Shown: positions 1-6,250 of the stretch, one piece after another
Position numbering within the stretch: the stretch's first letter is position 1
How the letters are laid out: each line of letters opens with the position of its first letter
NCBI GenBank assembly: GCA_002438345.1
Contig: DJUJ01000017.1
Location: 34,848-46,049, forward strand
Direction of reading: 5' to 3'
Origin: Paenibacillus sp. UBA6285
GTDB taxonomy: Bacteria; Bacillota; Bacilli; Paenibacillales; Paenibacillaceae
Length of the DNA stretch: 11,202 bases
Translations under genes and position numbers: made by a program
Notes under the pieces: generated by a model
What the model was told of the DNA's origin: nothing
The model's input: only the letters and a program-made list of their open reading frames with translations
Databases searched by the model: none

Positions 1-71
1 TGGACTTGCGTGCGATAATGTTTAAGGGTTCCCTTTGTTCCTACCATACTCGCTCCACAGCAAAAGCTCAT
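1..71 (-). CDS. N-terminus of an unidentified small Cys-containing protein (partial)
   Basis: Only the first 23 codons are in the window; the gene runs off the left edge. The start is chosen because the minus strand carries AAGGAGGG nine bases ahead of an ATG at 71, and a good promoter lies further upstream (160-188). The visible protein begins MSFCCGASMVGTKG and continues with a basic stretch ending HYRTQV. The adjacent cysteines at residues 4-5 followed by a basic stretch would fit the N-terminus of a small zinc-binding protein, but one Cys pair is not enough to say so. I do not recognise the family. It has its own transcription unit: the peroxiredoxin gene upstream on the same strand is closed by a terminator at 220-257. 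Confidence 0.6.
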   Translation of the reverse strand, partial: MSFCCGASMVGTKGTLKHYRTQV

Positions 72-159
72 ATTTGTTCGCCCTCCTTAGAATAACTAAC
101 CCTTTGAGTTTTTATTATTGTATTACATTACCCTAATGGAGATTCCTCCACTCGAGGAC

Positions 160-188
160 ATAATATAACTTTTCACGCCTATTTTCAA
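160..188 (-). promoter_or_regulatory. Candidate sigma-A promoter for the left-edge gene
   Basis: Read on the minus strand, TTGAAA (183-188) and TATTAT (160-165) are separated by exactly 17 bases; each hexamer differs from consensus at one position. Transcription would start near 153 and leave an 80-base leader before the ATG at 71. The promoter lies just after the peroxiredoxin terminator, which fits an independent unit. Confidence 0.55.
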
Positions 189-219
189 ATCCATTTTGAA
201 ATACAAGACCTTTTGGAGC

Positions 220-257
220 AAAAAACCTCCTTACAGATAAAACTTCTGCAAGGAGGT
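220..257 (-). terminator. Intrinsic terminator of the peroxiredoxin gene
   Basis: On the minus strand the RNA can form a 12-bp stem, ACCTCCTTGCAG pairing with CTGTAAGGAGGT (one G-U pair), with a 9-base loop, followed directly by a T run (complement of the A run at 220-225). It begins 43 bases after the peroxiredoxin stop codon. One stem arm contains AAGGAGGT, a perfect Shine-Dalgarno sequence, but no start codon sits at the right distance after it, so it is read as part of the terminator only. Confidence 0.85.
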
Positions 258-299
258 CCAAATCAGAATATCAAAGATCAGATGATAACAGAACATAAT

Positions 300-839
300 T
301 TAAAGGTTTCTGTCGCCTGGTCTCCAGTTCATTGGGCATAAGCCGCCAGATTGCAGGGCTTGGAGAACACGAAGTGTTTCCTCTACGCTGCGACCCACAT
401 CATTGTGATTAACGACTTGGTATTTCAATTCGCCTTCTGGATCGATGATGAACAAGCCGCGCAATGCAATACCTTCTTCTTCAATCAGAATGCCGTACTC
501 TTTAGCGACTTGCTTCGTAATATCAGCTGCAAGAGGGAAGTTCAAACGGCCAAGACCATTGGAATCCTTAGGTGTATTGATCCATGCTTTGTGGCTGTGG
601 ATCGAATCTATACTTACGCCGAGAATTTCTGTATCAAGTGCTTCGAATTGTGCAGCAGCATCACTAAGAGCTGTGATTTCAGTCGGGCATACAAAAGTGA
701 AATCAAGAGGATAAAAGAAGAATACAAGCCATTTGCCACGGTAGTCGGACAGGCTTACTTTACCAAAATCCTTACCATCACCTGATACGGTTTCCATAGT
801 AAAATCTGGAGCCGGTTTACCTACTAAACGTTCTGCCAT
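300..839 (-). CDS. Typical 2-Cys peroxiredoxin (YkuU/AhpC family)
   Basis: This encodes a cytoplasmic thiol peroxidase that reduces hydrogen peroxide and organic hydroperoxides and is normally recycled by thioredoxin or an AhpF-type reductase. The 179-residue protein has the peroxidatic motif PLDFTFVCPTE with Pro44, Thr48 and Cys51, the conserved active-site Arg127 in LRGLFIID, and the resolving Cys168 in GGLCPMNW. The length matches Bacillus YkuU (about 180) better than AhpC (187). The C-terminus stops soon after Cys168, without the YF-containing helix of peroxide-sensitive eukaryotic forms, so a robust enzyme is expected. An in-frame ATG at 878 exists, but only the ATG at 839 follows a Shine-Dalgarno sequence (AAAGGGGG), and it gives the usual family N-terminus MAERLVGKPAPDF. 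No terminator is visible between leuB and this gene, so some read-through from leuB is possible. Two promoter candidates and a PerR-like box lie upstream. Confidence 0.95.
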   Translation of the reverse strand: MAERLVGKPAPDFTMETVSGDGKDFGKVSLSDYRGKWLVFFFYPLDFTFVCPTEITALSDAAAQFEALDTEILGVSIDSIHSHKAWINTPKDSNGLGRLNFPLAADITKQVAKEYGILIEEEGIALRGLFIIDPEGELKYQVVNHNDVGRSVEETLRVLQALQSGGLCPMNWRPGDRNL

Positions 840-926
840 TGCCAAAATCCCCCTTTGATTATGTAAGAAACCAACCATTTCTTGTCATGATATGCTGGAA
901 TAATTTACATCTTGTCTACATATCAA

Positions 927-955
927 ATGGTATCATCGTACAAAATCAAAGTCAA
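927..955 (-). promoter_or_regulatory. Candidate promoter for the peroxiredoxin gene (proximal)
   Basis: On the minus strand TTGACT (950-955) and TACCAT (927-932) are spaced by 17 bases. The -35 matches consensus at five of six positions, the -10 at four of six. It would give a leader of about 80 bases before the start at 839. Confidence 0.45.
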
Positions 956-956
956 T

Positions 957-985
957 ATTATAGCAATTCCTCTTTAATAGTAATT
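957..985 (-). promoter_or_regulatory. Candidate promoter for the peroxiredoxin gene (distal, overlapping PerR-like box)
   Basis: A perfect TATAAT -10 is read on the minus strand at 957-962. The hexamer 17 bases upstream (AATTAC, 980-985) is a poor -35, as might occur at a regulated promoter. That -35 position lies inside the PerR/Fur-like box at 975-989. The region is AT-rich, so this is only a candidate. Confidence 0.35.
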
Positions 986-989
986 ATAA
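975..989. promoter_or_regulatory. PerR/Fur-like operator candidate
   Basis: TAATAGTAATTATAA matches the 7-1-7 Per box consensus TTATAATNATTATAA at 12 of 14 informative positions; one half-site is perfect. It sits 12 bases past the leuB stop codon and upstream of a peroxide-detoxifying gene, overlapping the -35 position of one candidate promoter. The surrounding AT-richness raises the chance of a random match. Confidence 0.35.
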
Positions 990-1000
990 ATAAAATGTTA

Positions 1001-2083
1001 TTACGCTTTGCGGATCGCTGCAACAATTAGGTCGCCCATTTCAGTTGTACTGATCGCTTTGCTCTTATCTACGGCAATATCACTTGTACGGTGACCTGCA
1101 TCCAATACTTCAGCAACTGCAGCCTCTATCGCAGCAGCAGCATCTTCATAACCAAAGGTTAAACGGAACATCAGCGCCAGTGACAAGATCGTTGCGATCG
1201 GGTTCGCAAGCCCTTGTCCGGCAATATCAGGAGCAGAACCGTGTACTGGCTCATAGAGACCATAATTGCCATCAGCCATCGAAGCCGAAGCAAGCATACC
1301 GATAGAGCCTGTCAGCATAGCAGCTTCATCGCTCAGGATGTCACCAAACATGTTCTCAGTAACGATAACATCAAAGCTGGATGGACGGCGCAGCAGCTGC
1401 ATTGCGCAGTTATCAACGAGCACATGCTCTACCTCTACCTCAGGATATTCTGGAGCAACCTTATTTACGACCTCACGCCATAAACGTGAAGTTTCAAGTA
1501 CGTTCGCTTTATCAACACTTGCCAGCTTATTACGACGTTTGCCAGCAATTTCAAAAGCCTGACGTACGATTCGTTCCACTTCCATTACGTTATATACACA
1601 GGTATCTACAGCTTCTTCCCCATGTTCACCTTGACGGCGCAATTTATCTCCGAAGTAAATCCCACCCGTCAGCTCACGTACGACCATAAGATCTGTACCT
1701 TCCAGAACTTCCGGTTTCAGAGTCGAAGCGTCCTTAAGGCAATCGAATACGACAGCTGGACGTAAGTTTGAGAACAATCCAAGCGCTTTACGAATGCCAA
1801 GCAGTCCGGTTTCAGGACGGAGCTCCTTTGGATTGTTATCCCTCTTCGGTCCGCCGACAGCACCCAGTAATACGGCATCTGCACTACGACAGATTTCTAG
1901 TGTATCTTCCGGCAGCGGTGTGCCTCTCTCGTCTATTGCGATGCCGCCAAATAGCGCGTGCTCCGTTTCAAAGGCATAACCAAATACTTCTTCCGTTGCT
2001 TTCAATACTTTTTCTGCTTCTGCTACTACTTCAGGTCCAATACCGTCCCCTGCGATTACGGCGATTTTTTTAACCTCACTCAT
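1001..2083 (-). CDS. leuB: 3-isopropylmalate dehydrogenase
   Basis: This cytoplasmic enzyme oxidises and decarboxylates (2R,3S)-3-isopropylmalate to 2-oxoisocaproate with NAD+, the third step of leucine synthesis. The 360-residue product has the usual LeuB length. Visible signatures are GDGIGPEV (12-19), the substrate-binding arginines Arg98, Arg108 and Arg136, Tyr143 in [10 protein letters not shown], catalytic Lys192, and the metal-binding Asp224, Asp248 and Asp252 in the VDNCAMQL and [12 protein letters not shown] segments. [12 protein letters not shown] (278-289) is the NAD-binding signature. The ATG at 2083 is preferred over an in-frame GTG at 2092 because GAGGAG (2092-2097) stands eight bases before the ATG and overlaps the GTG. 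No leuA, leuC or leuD is visible. The 209-base gap upstream has a possible -10 (TATGAT, 2142-2147) without a good -35, and no T-box signature was found. Confidence 0.97.
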   Translation of the reverse strand: MSEVKKIAVIAGDGIGPEVVAEAEKVLKATEEVFGYAFETEHALFGGIAIDERGTPLPEDTLEICRSADAVLLGAVGGPKRDNNPKELRPETGLLGIRKALGLFSNLRPAVVFDCLKDASTLKPEVLEGTDLMVVRELTGGIYFGDKLRRQGEHGEEAVDTCVYNVMEVERIVRQAFEIAGKRRNKLASVDKANVLETSRLWREVVNKVAPEYPEVEVEHVLVDNCAMQLLRRPSSFDVIVTENMFGDILSDEAAMLTGSIGMLASASMADGNYGLYEPVHGSAPDIAGQGLANPIATILSLALMFRLTFGYEDAAAAIEAAVAEVLDAGHRTSDIAVDKSKAISTTEMGDLIVAAIRKA

Positions 2084-2102
2084 CTCAGTCACTCCTCAAG
2101 TG

Positions 2103-2222
2103 GTCTGCTCTAACAGACATAGTTCTTCTTTATATTGTTGTATCATACCCAGTCGTAAAGGACAAAGATATAGATTCTATTGAGCTGATAGGCAGAGCCT
2201 ATAAGATCCTTATTGTTAAGGA
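2103..2222 (-). other. Leader region of leuB with three short inverted repeats
   Basis: The region between the secreted-protein gene and leuB holds three perfect short stems: GTCTG/CAGAC (2103-2118, 6-base loop), ATAGGC/GCCTAT (2188-2202, 3-base loop) and TCCTTA/TAAGGA (2207-2222, 4-base loop). None is followed by a T run on the minus strand, so they are not convincing terminators. The T-box motifs common upstream of branched-chain amino acid genes were not found. They may be leader structure or chance. Confidence 0.25.
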
Positions 2223-2292
2223 ATATCTTCTTGAGTAATGAAAAGAGCAGTCCAGGATTATCCCTGTGGCGACTCTACACTTTCACGTTCTA

Positions 2293-3360
2293 TTAATGAA
2301 TTGGATTTGCAATTACTGAAATTTCCCCAGCTGAATAATTCAGGAAATAAGAAGTTTTTGTAGTTGGATTATAATTCAAAAATTTGCTGTTCCCATTTTC
2401 AGGCCATTTTTGATCTTTTAAAATCTGAGTTCCTTCTTGCGAAAATAACGACCAGGTGTGTTCTAATACATCCCCTACAAACACTTGACTATTAATATAG
2501 TCCGTCTTCCACCCCGAAAGATTACCCTCTTCTTTAAAAGCTTGCTTAATAGGAGCCATTTCACTTCCACTTGCAACATTCATTAAACGAAAAACGTTCA
2601 GAGAATCATTCGAAACAGGACGATTCGCGTTACCTGGAACCGCCTGGTAAATATATGATGTAAATAAAGCCAGATTCGTACCATTGTATTTAAGCTCAAT
2701 GTCAGTATTAAAATCTTTGATCAGTTTCTCATTTTTGTGAAATAAATTAATTGTTCTCACAAAGAAATCATCGTTCATTATACCTTGTGCTTGATACTTT
2801 ATAGCTAAGTAAGGATATCCAACAAAATCCCAATCCTGAACGTTTACACTTTCATATCCGGTATCGTTAAATTTAGCATTAAAGCTTACACTTGGCTTAT
2901 TCCAAGGATCCTGATAAAGATTAAAGGAATCTCCAAATTGAACCATGATTCGTTCGTTTACTTTCCCCGTAGGAGCAACCCATTTGATTTTGTCTGCCAC
3001 ACCTTTAAGCGGTATTTCTGTTTTACTAATCTGCTCTCCAGCATAGGTAAAGACCGTTTTCGTAATTGCGTTGCCATTTGATTTCTTTAGCAGCACTATT
3101 TTTTGCGGATTCTTCATCACGTTAAGATCGAGAATCGTATGAGCATCATTTGAAAGGTTGACTACCTTATTTGTTGTTACATTGACTACGTCTGCTTTGT
3201 TAGTGTTATGATCAATGATTGCGACAAGATCTGCATTAACATAAAGCGCATCTGTACTGTCCAAGCTTGGAGGTAACGTCGATGGAGCAGCATAGGACTG
3301 ATTTGTGAATACAAGGATTCCGATAATTGCAGCAAAAATAATACTGAAGCTCTTTTTCAT
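2293..3360 (-). CDS. Sec-secreted beta-rich protein of unknown function
   Basis: I do not recognise the family. The start at 3360 is chosen over an in-frame start at 3396 because AAGGGAG lies eight bases upstream and the product then opens with a classical signal peptide: MKK, a hydrophobic core at about residues 5-18, and a likely signal peptidase I cut after SYA (residue 24). There is no lipobox Cys, so the mature protein of about 331 residues should be released or wall-associated. The mature part is rich in alternating hydrophobic strands with short polar turns and many Tyr, Asn and Lys, for example VNADLVAIIDHNTNKADVVN and, near the C-terminus, FLNYNPTTKTSYFLNYSAGE. This pattern resembles a beta-propeller-like fold, which is only an inference. 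No catalytic motif is evident. It lies divergent from the broken aldo/keto reductase gene. No strong terminator follows its stop. Confidence 0.8.
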   Translation of the reverse strand: MKKSFSIIFAAIIGILVFTNQSYAAPSTLPPSLDSTDALYVNADLVAIIDHNTNKADVVNVTTNKVVNLSNDAHTILDLNVMKNPQKIVLLKKSNGNAITKTVFTYAGEQISKTEIPLKGVADKIKWVAPTGKVNERIMVQFGDSFNLYQDPWNKPSVSFNAKFNDTGYESVNVQDWDFVGYPYLAIKYQAQGIMNDDFFVRTINLFHKNEKLIKDFNTDIELKYNGTNLALFTSYIYQAVPGNANRPVSNDSLNVFRLMNVASGSEMAPIKQAFKEEGNLSGWKTDYINSQVFVGDVLEHTWSLFSQEGTQILKDQKWPENGNSKFLNYNPTTKTSYFLNYSAGEISVIANPIH

Positions 3361-3476
3361 AGTATCTTCTCCCTTGTGAAATTTTTCCCATTTCAAATAC
3401 GTTGTAAGCTAAAAAAAGTTTTTGAAAACATAGACTGTGCTTTCGATTACCAAAGGAGAACTAGGCAAATTTTCCC

Positions 3477-3505
3477 TTGATTGATAAGTTGTTTACAATT
3501 ATAAC
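3477..3505 (+). promoter_or_regulatory. Candidate promoter for the aldo/keto reductase gene
   Basis: TTGATT (3477-3482) and TATAAC (3500-3505) are spaced by 17 bases on the plus strand. The -10 matches consensus at five of six positions, the -35 at four. Transcription would start about 45 bases ahead of the GTG start. It overlaps the opposing promoter candidate at 3498-3527. Confidence 0.45.
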
Positions 3506-3527
3506 TAAATAGTATTGCTATCATCAA
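3498..3527 (-). promoter_or_regulatory. Candidate promoter for the secreted-protein gene
   Basis: On the minus strand TTGATG (3522-3527) and a perfect TATAAT (3498-3503) are spaced by 18 bases. Its -10 shares bases 3500-3503 with the -10 of the plus-strand promoter candidate, so the two promoters would exclude one another. The leader to the start at 3360 would be about 130 bases. Confidence 0.45.
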
Positions 3528-3558
3528 ATTTAAATTCTATCTAAGGAGTGAATGCGAA

Positions 3559-4488
3559 GTGCAATATGCAAAGCTTGGGAAATCCGGTATGAAGGTCAGT
3601 CGGCTATGTCTCGGAACAATGAACTTCGGCCCACAAACAGATGAACAAGAAGCCTTCAGCATTATGGACGCTGCACTGGACGCAGGTGTTAATTTTTTTG
3701 ATACCGCTAACATTTATGGCTCACCCTCATCATTAGGTCCGTCGTGCTTATCGCTCATTGCACCATAAACCTTGGTAGCCAGCACGACCTTTTCACGTCG
3801 TCCGCCCCCCTGACTATCTTCTTATATTATACGCCGCCATCTAGAGGGGTCTCTGCAGCGTCTCCAGACCGATCATATTGAATTGTACCAGATGCATCAC
3901 GTTGACCGTAGTGTCTCTTGGGACGAGCTGTGGGGAGCTTTCGAGCTTGCTGTAAACCAAGGCAAGATTGGTTATGTCGGCTCAAGCAACTTTGCGGGAT
4001 GGGATATCGCTGTAGCTCAACAAGAAGCCAAAGCTCGTGGCTTTTTAGGTTTGGTCTCTGAGCAGCATAAATACAGCCTAACCTGTCGGCTTCCTGAACT
4101 TGAAGTATTACCCGCTTCTCTCAATCTTGGGTTAGGTGTTATTCCTTGGAGCCCACTGGATGGAGGCCTTCTCGGACGTAATGCGCTTAAGAAAATAGAA
4201 GGCAGCCGCAGTGGAGGAAACTCAGAGCGCGTAGAGCAATTTAAAGATCAGCTTGAGGCTTTTGCAAGCTTATGTATGGAGCTTGGGCAACCACAAGATA
4301 ATGTAGCTCTAGCATGGTTGCTCGCCAATCCTGCTGTAACCGCACCAATTATTGGACCACGTACACTGGAGCAATTCGAGAGTGCACTACGCAGTCTTGA
4401 GATTGTACTAGACGAGTCTGTACTTAAACGGCTAGATGAGATCTTCCCAGGACCGGGCGGAGAAGCACCTAAAGCTTACGCTTGGTAG
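3559..4488 (+). pseudogene. Aldo/keto reductase gene disrupted by an internal inversion and deletion
   Basis: The intact ancestor would be an NADPH-dependent aldo/keto reductase of about 325 residues. Translation starts at GTG 3559, ten bases after AAGGAG, and gives a normal N-terminus (LGKSGMKVSRLCLGTMNFG) through FFDTANIYG, with catalytic Asp48 and Tyr53. After codon 54 the frame runs into unrelated residues and stops at 3768. The minus strand of 3722-3811 instead encodes the expected middle of the same protein (GGRREKVVLATKVYGAM, then PNDEG), including the catalytic Lys of LATK. The plus frame resumes at 3814 with LSSYIIRRHLEGS, carries the catalytic-His region (YQMHH), and is intact to the usual C-terminus FPGPGGEAPKAYAW at 4485. 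About 17 expected residues between NIYG and QGGG are absent. The stretch from 3883 is open but lacks the first barrel strands and three catalytic residues, so an active enzyme is not expected. The clean flanks suggest a recent event. Confidence 0.9.
3722..3811 (-). other. Inverted 90-bp internal segment of the aldo/keto reductase gene
   Basis: Read on the minus strand this segment encodes about 30 consecutive residues that belong, in the opposite orientation, between residue NIYG and LSSYIIRRH of the surrounding plus-strand gene. If it is reversed back, its last codons (GAT GAG GGT G) join the right flank (GA CTA TCT) as Asp-Glu-Gly-Gly-Leu-Ser without a frame break. The boundaries are uncertain by one to three bases because TCA (3721-3723) and TGA (3811-3813) form a tiny inverted match at the ends. 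The left junction lacks about 50 bases of ancestral coding sequence. No insertion sequence, long inverted repeat or recombinase site flanks it. Confidence 0.85.
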
Positions 4489-4504
4489 GTCTATTATACA
4501 AAAA

Positions 4505-4556
4505 GGGAGCTGAGGCTTCAGCAGAATCACTCGCTGAAGCCTCAGCTTCCTTTTAT
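4505..4556. terminator. Bidirectional intrinsic terminator
   Basis: An 18-bp stem (4505-4522 pairing with 4533-4550, one mismatch that reads as a G-U pair in the plus-strand RNA) encloses a 10-base loop. TTTTATTATT follows on the plus strand, and five T follow on the minus strand (complement of the A run at 4500-4504). It lies between the convergent ends of the aldo/keto reductase pseudogene and the DUF4097 gene and should stop transcription from both sides. Confidence 0.9.
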
Positions 4557-4565
4557 TATTCTTAC

Positions 4566-5657
4566 TTATTCTGCAGTATCCACGGTCACACTTCCATTAC
4601 TCGTGTTTAAGTCCACAGTATACGTTCCTTTACCAAGAACGGCAGTGCCATAGCTATCCCCGTCACGATCCCAGGGTACATTCCCTTTCAGCGAACCATT
4701 GCTGGTATCCGCTGTAATCTTCGCATCGGACACGGATGGCAGTCTCACTATAATCTTTCCGTTACTAGACGAACATTTCCAGTTTCCGGTCACAGCTGAA
4801 TTGATAGTGATCTTGCCGTTGCTGCTCTTAGCGGATAACGCCCCATCTATGTTATCCAATACAATAGCTCCATTAGAGCTTGCGAGCTGAGCTCCGCCTT
4901 GGATGTTCTGAACAGTTAGTGATCCATTGCTGGTATGCGCTTCTACTCCGCCAGCAACATCATGAATATTTAAAACCCCATTACTAGTATCAACCATTAA
5001 GCCAGACTTTAAATCCCAGGCCTCGATTGACCCATCGCTTGTATCCACCTCAACGGCAAGGCTGCTAGGTACACTTACATTTAAATAAGGACTTTTAGTA
5101 TTAAATCCAAACTGAATATTAGAGAACCAATTATGCTCTGTATCGAGCTCCATAATCAGTGTATCTCCCTCAGTTGTAACTTTCCACTTCTTTTCCAATG
5201 CACTTTCAGCTTCACTTTGAGATTTCCCAGGTAGGAGTAGGCTTCCCTCATAATCCAATGAGCTTCCATCTATTCCTTCTACCTTTACTTTTCCACTTGG
5301 AAGTACGATTTTCAGCGTCGTAATATTGTCTTTCACTTCCACATTCCCGCTAAGTGGAGTTAGATGTGTATTCCCGATCAGGCTGCTGAGTGAGCCACCC
5401 GCCATTACTGTCTGAGCACTGCTTGCTCCAATCAGCATGATTATCAAGAAGATAGCCCAGCCGCTTACACGGCTTTTGACATCGGATTTGATAAAGAGTC
5501 TGATCAACATCTCGAGTCCGAACAGGATCAACAGCGCTGGCCATAAATACCCAAGTACTTCATAGCCGATCATATTATACTGAGCCATCACAATAATGAC
5601 ACCAAGCGCAATGCAGCCCATGGCTGCAGTGAAACTTCCGATTTTCCATCTCCCCAT
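4566..5657 (-). CDS. Membrane-anchored DUF4097 (YvlB-like) protein with beta-solenoid repeats
   Basis: The 363-residue protein has three predicted membrane segments (about 8-25, 33-54, 66-84), resembling LiaF/LiaI-type N-terminal regions, followed by a large extracytoplasmic domain. The second half is a regular ladder of (T/S)S(N/D)G turns at residues 206, 224, 242, 260 and 278, a period of exactly 18, then 297, 318 and 352. This is the hallmark of DUF4097, predicted to form a right-handed beta-helix or stacked sheet. The start is the ATG at 5657 with GGGGA seven bases upstream; a TTG two codons earlier is less likely. It is the last gene of the sigma-factor operon, 17 bases after the preceding stop, and is closed by the bidirectional terminator. 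From memory, Bacillus yvlB belongs to the SigW envelope-stress regulon, which fits this context. The molecular role of the family is not established. Confidence 0.9.
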   Translation of the reverse strand: MGRWKIGSFTAAMGCIALGVIIVMAQYNMIGYEVLGYLWPALLILFGLEMLIRLFIKSDVKSRVSGWAIFLIIMLIGASSAQTVMAGGSLSSLIGNTHLTPLSGNVEVKDNITTLKIVLPSGKVKVEGIDGSSLDYEGSLLLPGKSQSEAESALEKKWKVTTEGDTLIMELDTEHNWFSNIQFGFNTKSPYLNVSVPSSLAVEVDTSDGSIEAWDLKSGLMVDTSNGVLNIHDVAGGVEAHTSNGSLTVQNIQGGAQLASSNGAIVLDNIDGALSAKSSNGKITINSAVTGNWKCSSSNGKIIVRLPSVSDAKITADTSNGSLKGNVPWDRDGDSYGTAVLGKGTYTVDLNTSNGSVTVDTAE

Positions 5658-5674
5658 AGTCAAATCCCCGTTTC

Positions 5675-6172
5675 TTATGCTCTCGTATTGTTTCTTAGCA
5701 TCTTCAAACCGTACGCAATCAGACCCAGTGATAGCAAAATCGTGCCAATGTTAATCTCAATCAACATTCTCCAAAGCGTCGGAAATACTGAAATTACCAG
5801 CATAAGAAACCCAGCAACAACACATCCGATACCGACCCAAGCTGGATTCACATCTTCATGTGGGTAACCCGGCATAGAGGATATTCCCATCGTCCAAGGC
5901 TCTCCGAAGCTGTCAGGATGAAACATCATACGCTCGTGTTCGGCTGCAGTTATTTTCATCCAAGCCGCTTTCTGCAGGGCATCAAACAATTGGTAAAACC
6001 ATAGTGCAGCTAGCGCAAAAGGGAAGATCATGGGCTCGGACGGAATAAACATAATACATAAGGAAGCCCCGATCATAAACTGCAAACCCTGCTTTTTGAA
6101 GCCTAAATACAAATGACCTACACCAGGAATCATAGCCAGCATAAAAGTGAGCCACCGTCTCTTCTTAATCAT
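5675..6172 (-). CDS. TM2-domain-like integral membrane protein
   Basis: This is a 165-residue hydrophobic protein with a strong start (AGGAGG seven bases before the ATG). The N-terminus (MLAMIPGVGHLYLGFKKQG) has the proline-glycine-glycine-leucine-tyrosine-glycine pattern of TM2 domains: a helix, a short GxGHxYLG turn and a second helix. About four membrane segments are visible, near residues 8-25, 33-62 (probably two short ones), 112-130 and 140-157. A hydrophilic loop at about 70-108 contains several Met, His, Glu and Pro residues. No enzymatic motif is present. It lies between the anti-sigma and DUF4097 genes in the sigma operon, 78 bases after the anti-sigma stop and 17 bases before the DUF4097 start, so it is probably co-expressed. 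It may work with one of those membrane proteins, which is an inference. Confidence 0.85.
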   Translation of the reverse strand: MIKKRRWLTFMLAMIPGVGHLYLGFKKQGLQFMIGASLCIMFIPSEPMIFPFALAALWFYQLFDALQKAAWMKITAAEHERMMFHPDSFGEPWTMGISSMPGYPHEDVNPAWVGIGCVVAGFLMLVISVFPTLWRMLIEINIGTILLSLGLIAYGLKMLRNNTRA

Positions 6173-6250
6173 AATACATCCTCCTAAAATTTGGATAGCA
6201 TAAACTTCGGTCTACCTGAATCCATCTATTATTTATAAATCTCTTTACGA

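Noticed and set aside
351..785. Plus-strand open frame opposite the peroxiredoxin gene
   Set aside because: It is a shadow of a conserved gene; no family resemblance and no ribosome site.
840..878. 13-codon N-terminal extension of the peroxiredoxin
   Set aside because: The ATG at 878 has no ribosome site and the extra residues are not part of the family; the ATG at 839 has a strong site and the standard N-terminus.
1084..2073. Several plus-strand open frames across leuB
   Set aside because: They lie antisense to a fully conserved gene, have low-complexity composition and no ribosome sites.
2084..2092. GTG start of leuB three codons upstream
   Set aside because: The Shine-Dalgarno sequence overlaps this GTG, so it can only serve the ATG at 2083.
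2084..2292. T-box riboswitch upstream of leuB
   Set aside because: No T-box core sequence and no specifier-loop-like long stem were found; only short hairpins are present.
3361..3396. 12-residue N-terminal extension of the secreted protein
   Set aside because: It would put charged residues ahead of the signal peptide and overlaps the ribosome site that serves the ATG at 3360.
3721..3813. Insertion of foreign DNA or an insertion sequence into the aldo/keto reductase gene
   Set aside because: The intervening sequence is the gene's own middle part in reverse orientation, with no transposase, terminal repeats or target duplication.
3883..4488. Separate short aldo/keto reductase gene starting at TTG 3883
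   Set aside because: It is the tail of the broken gene; the same frame carries family sequence upstream from 3814 and there is no ribosome site at 3883.
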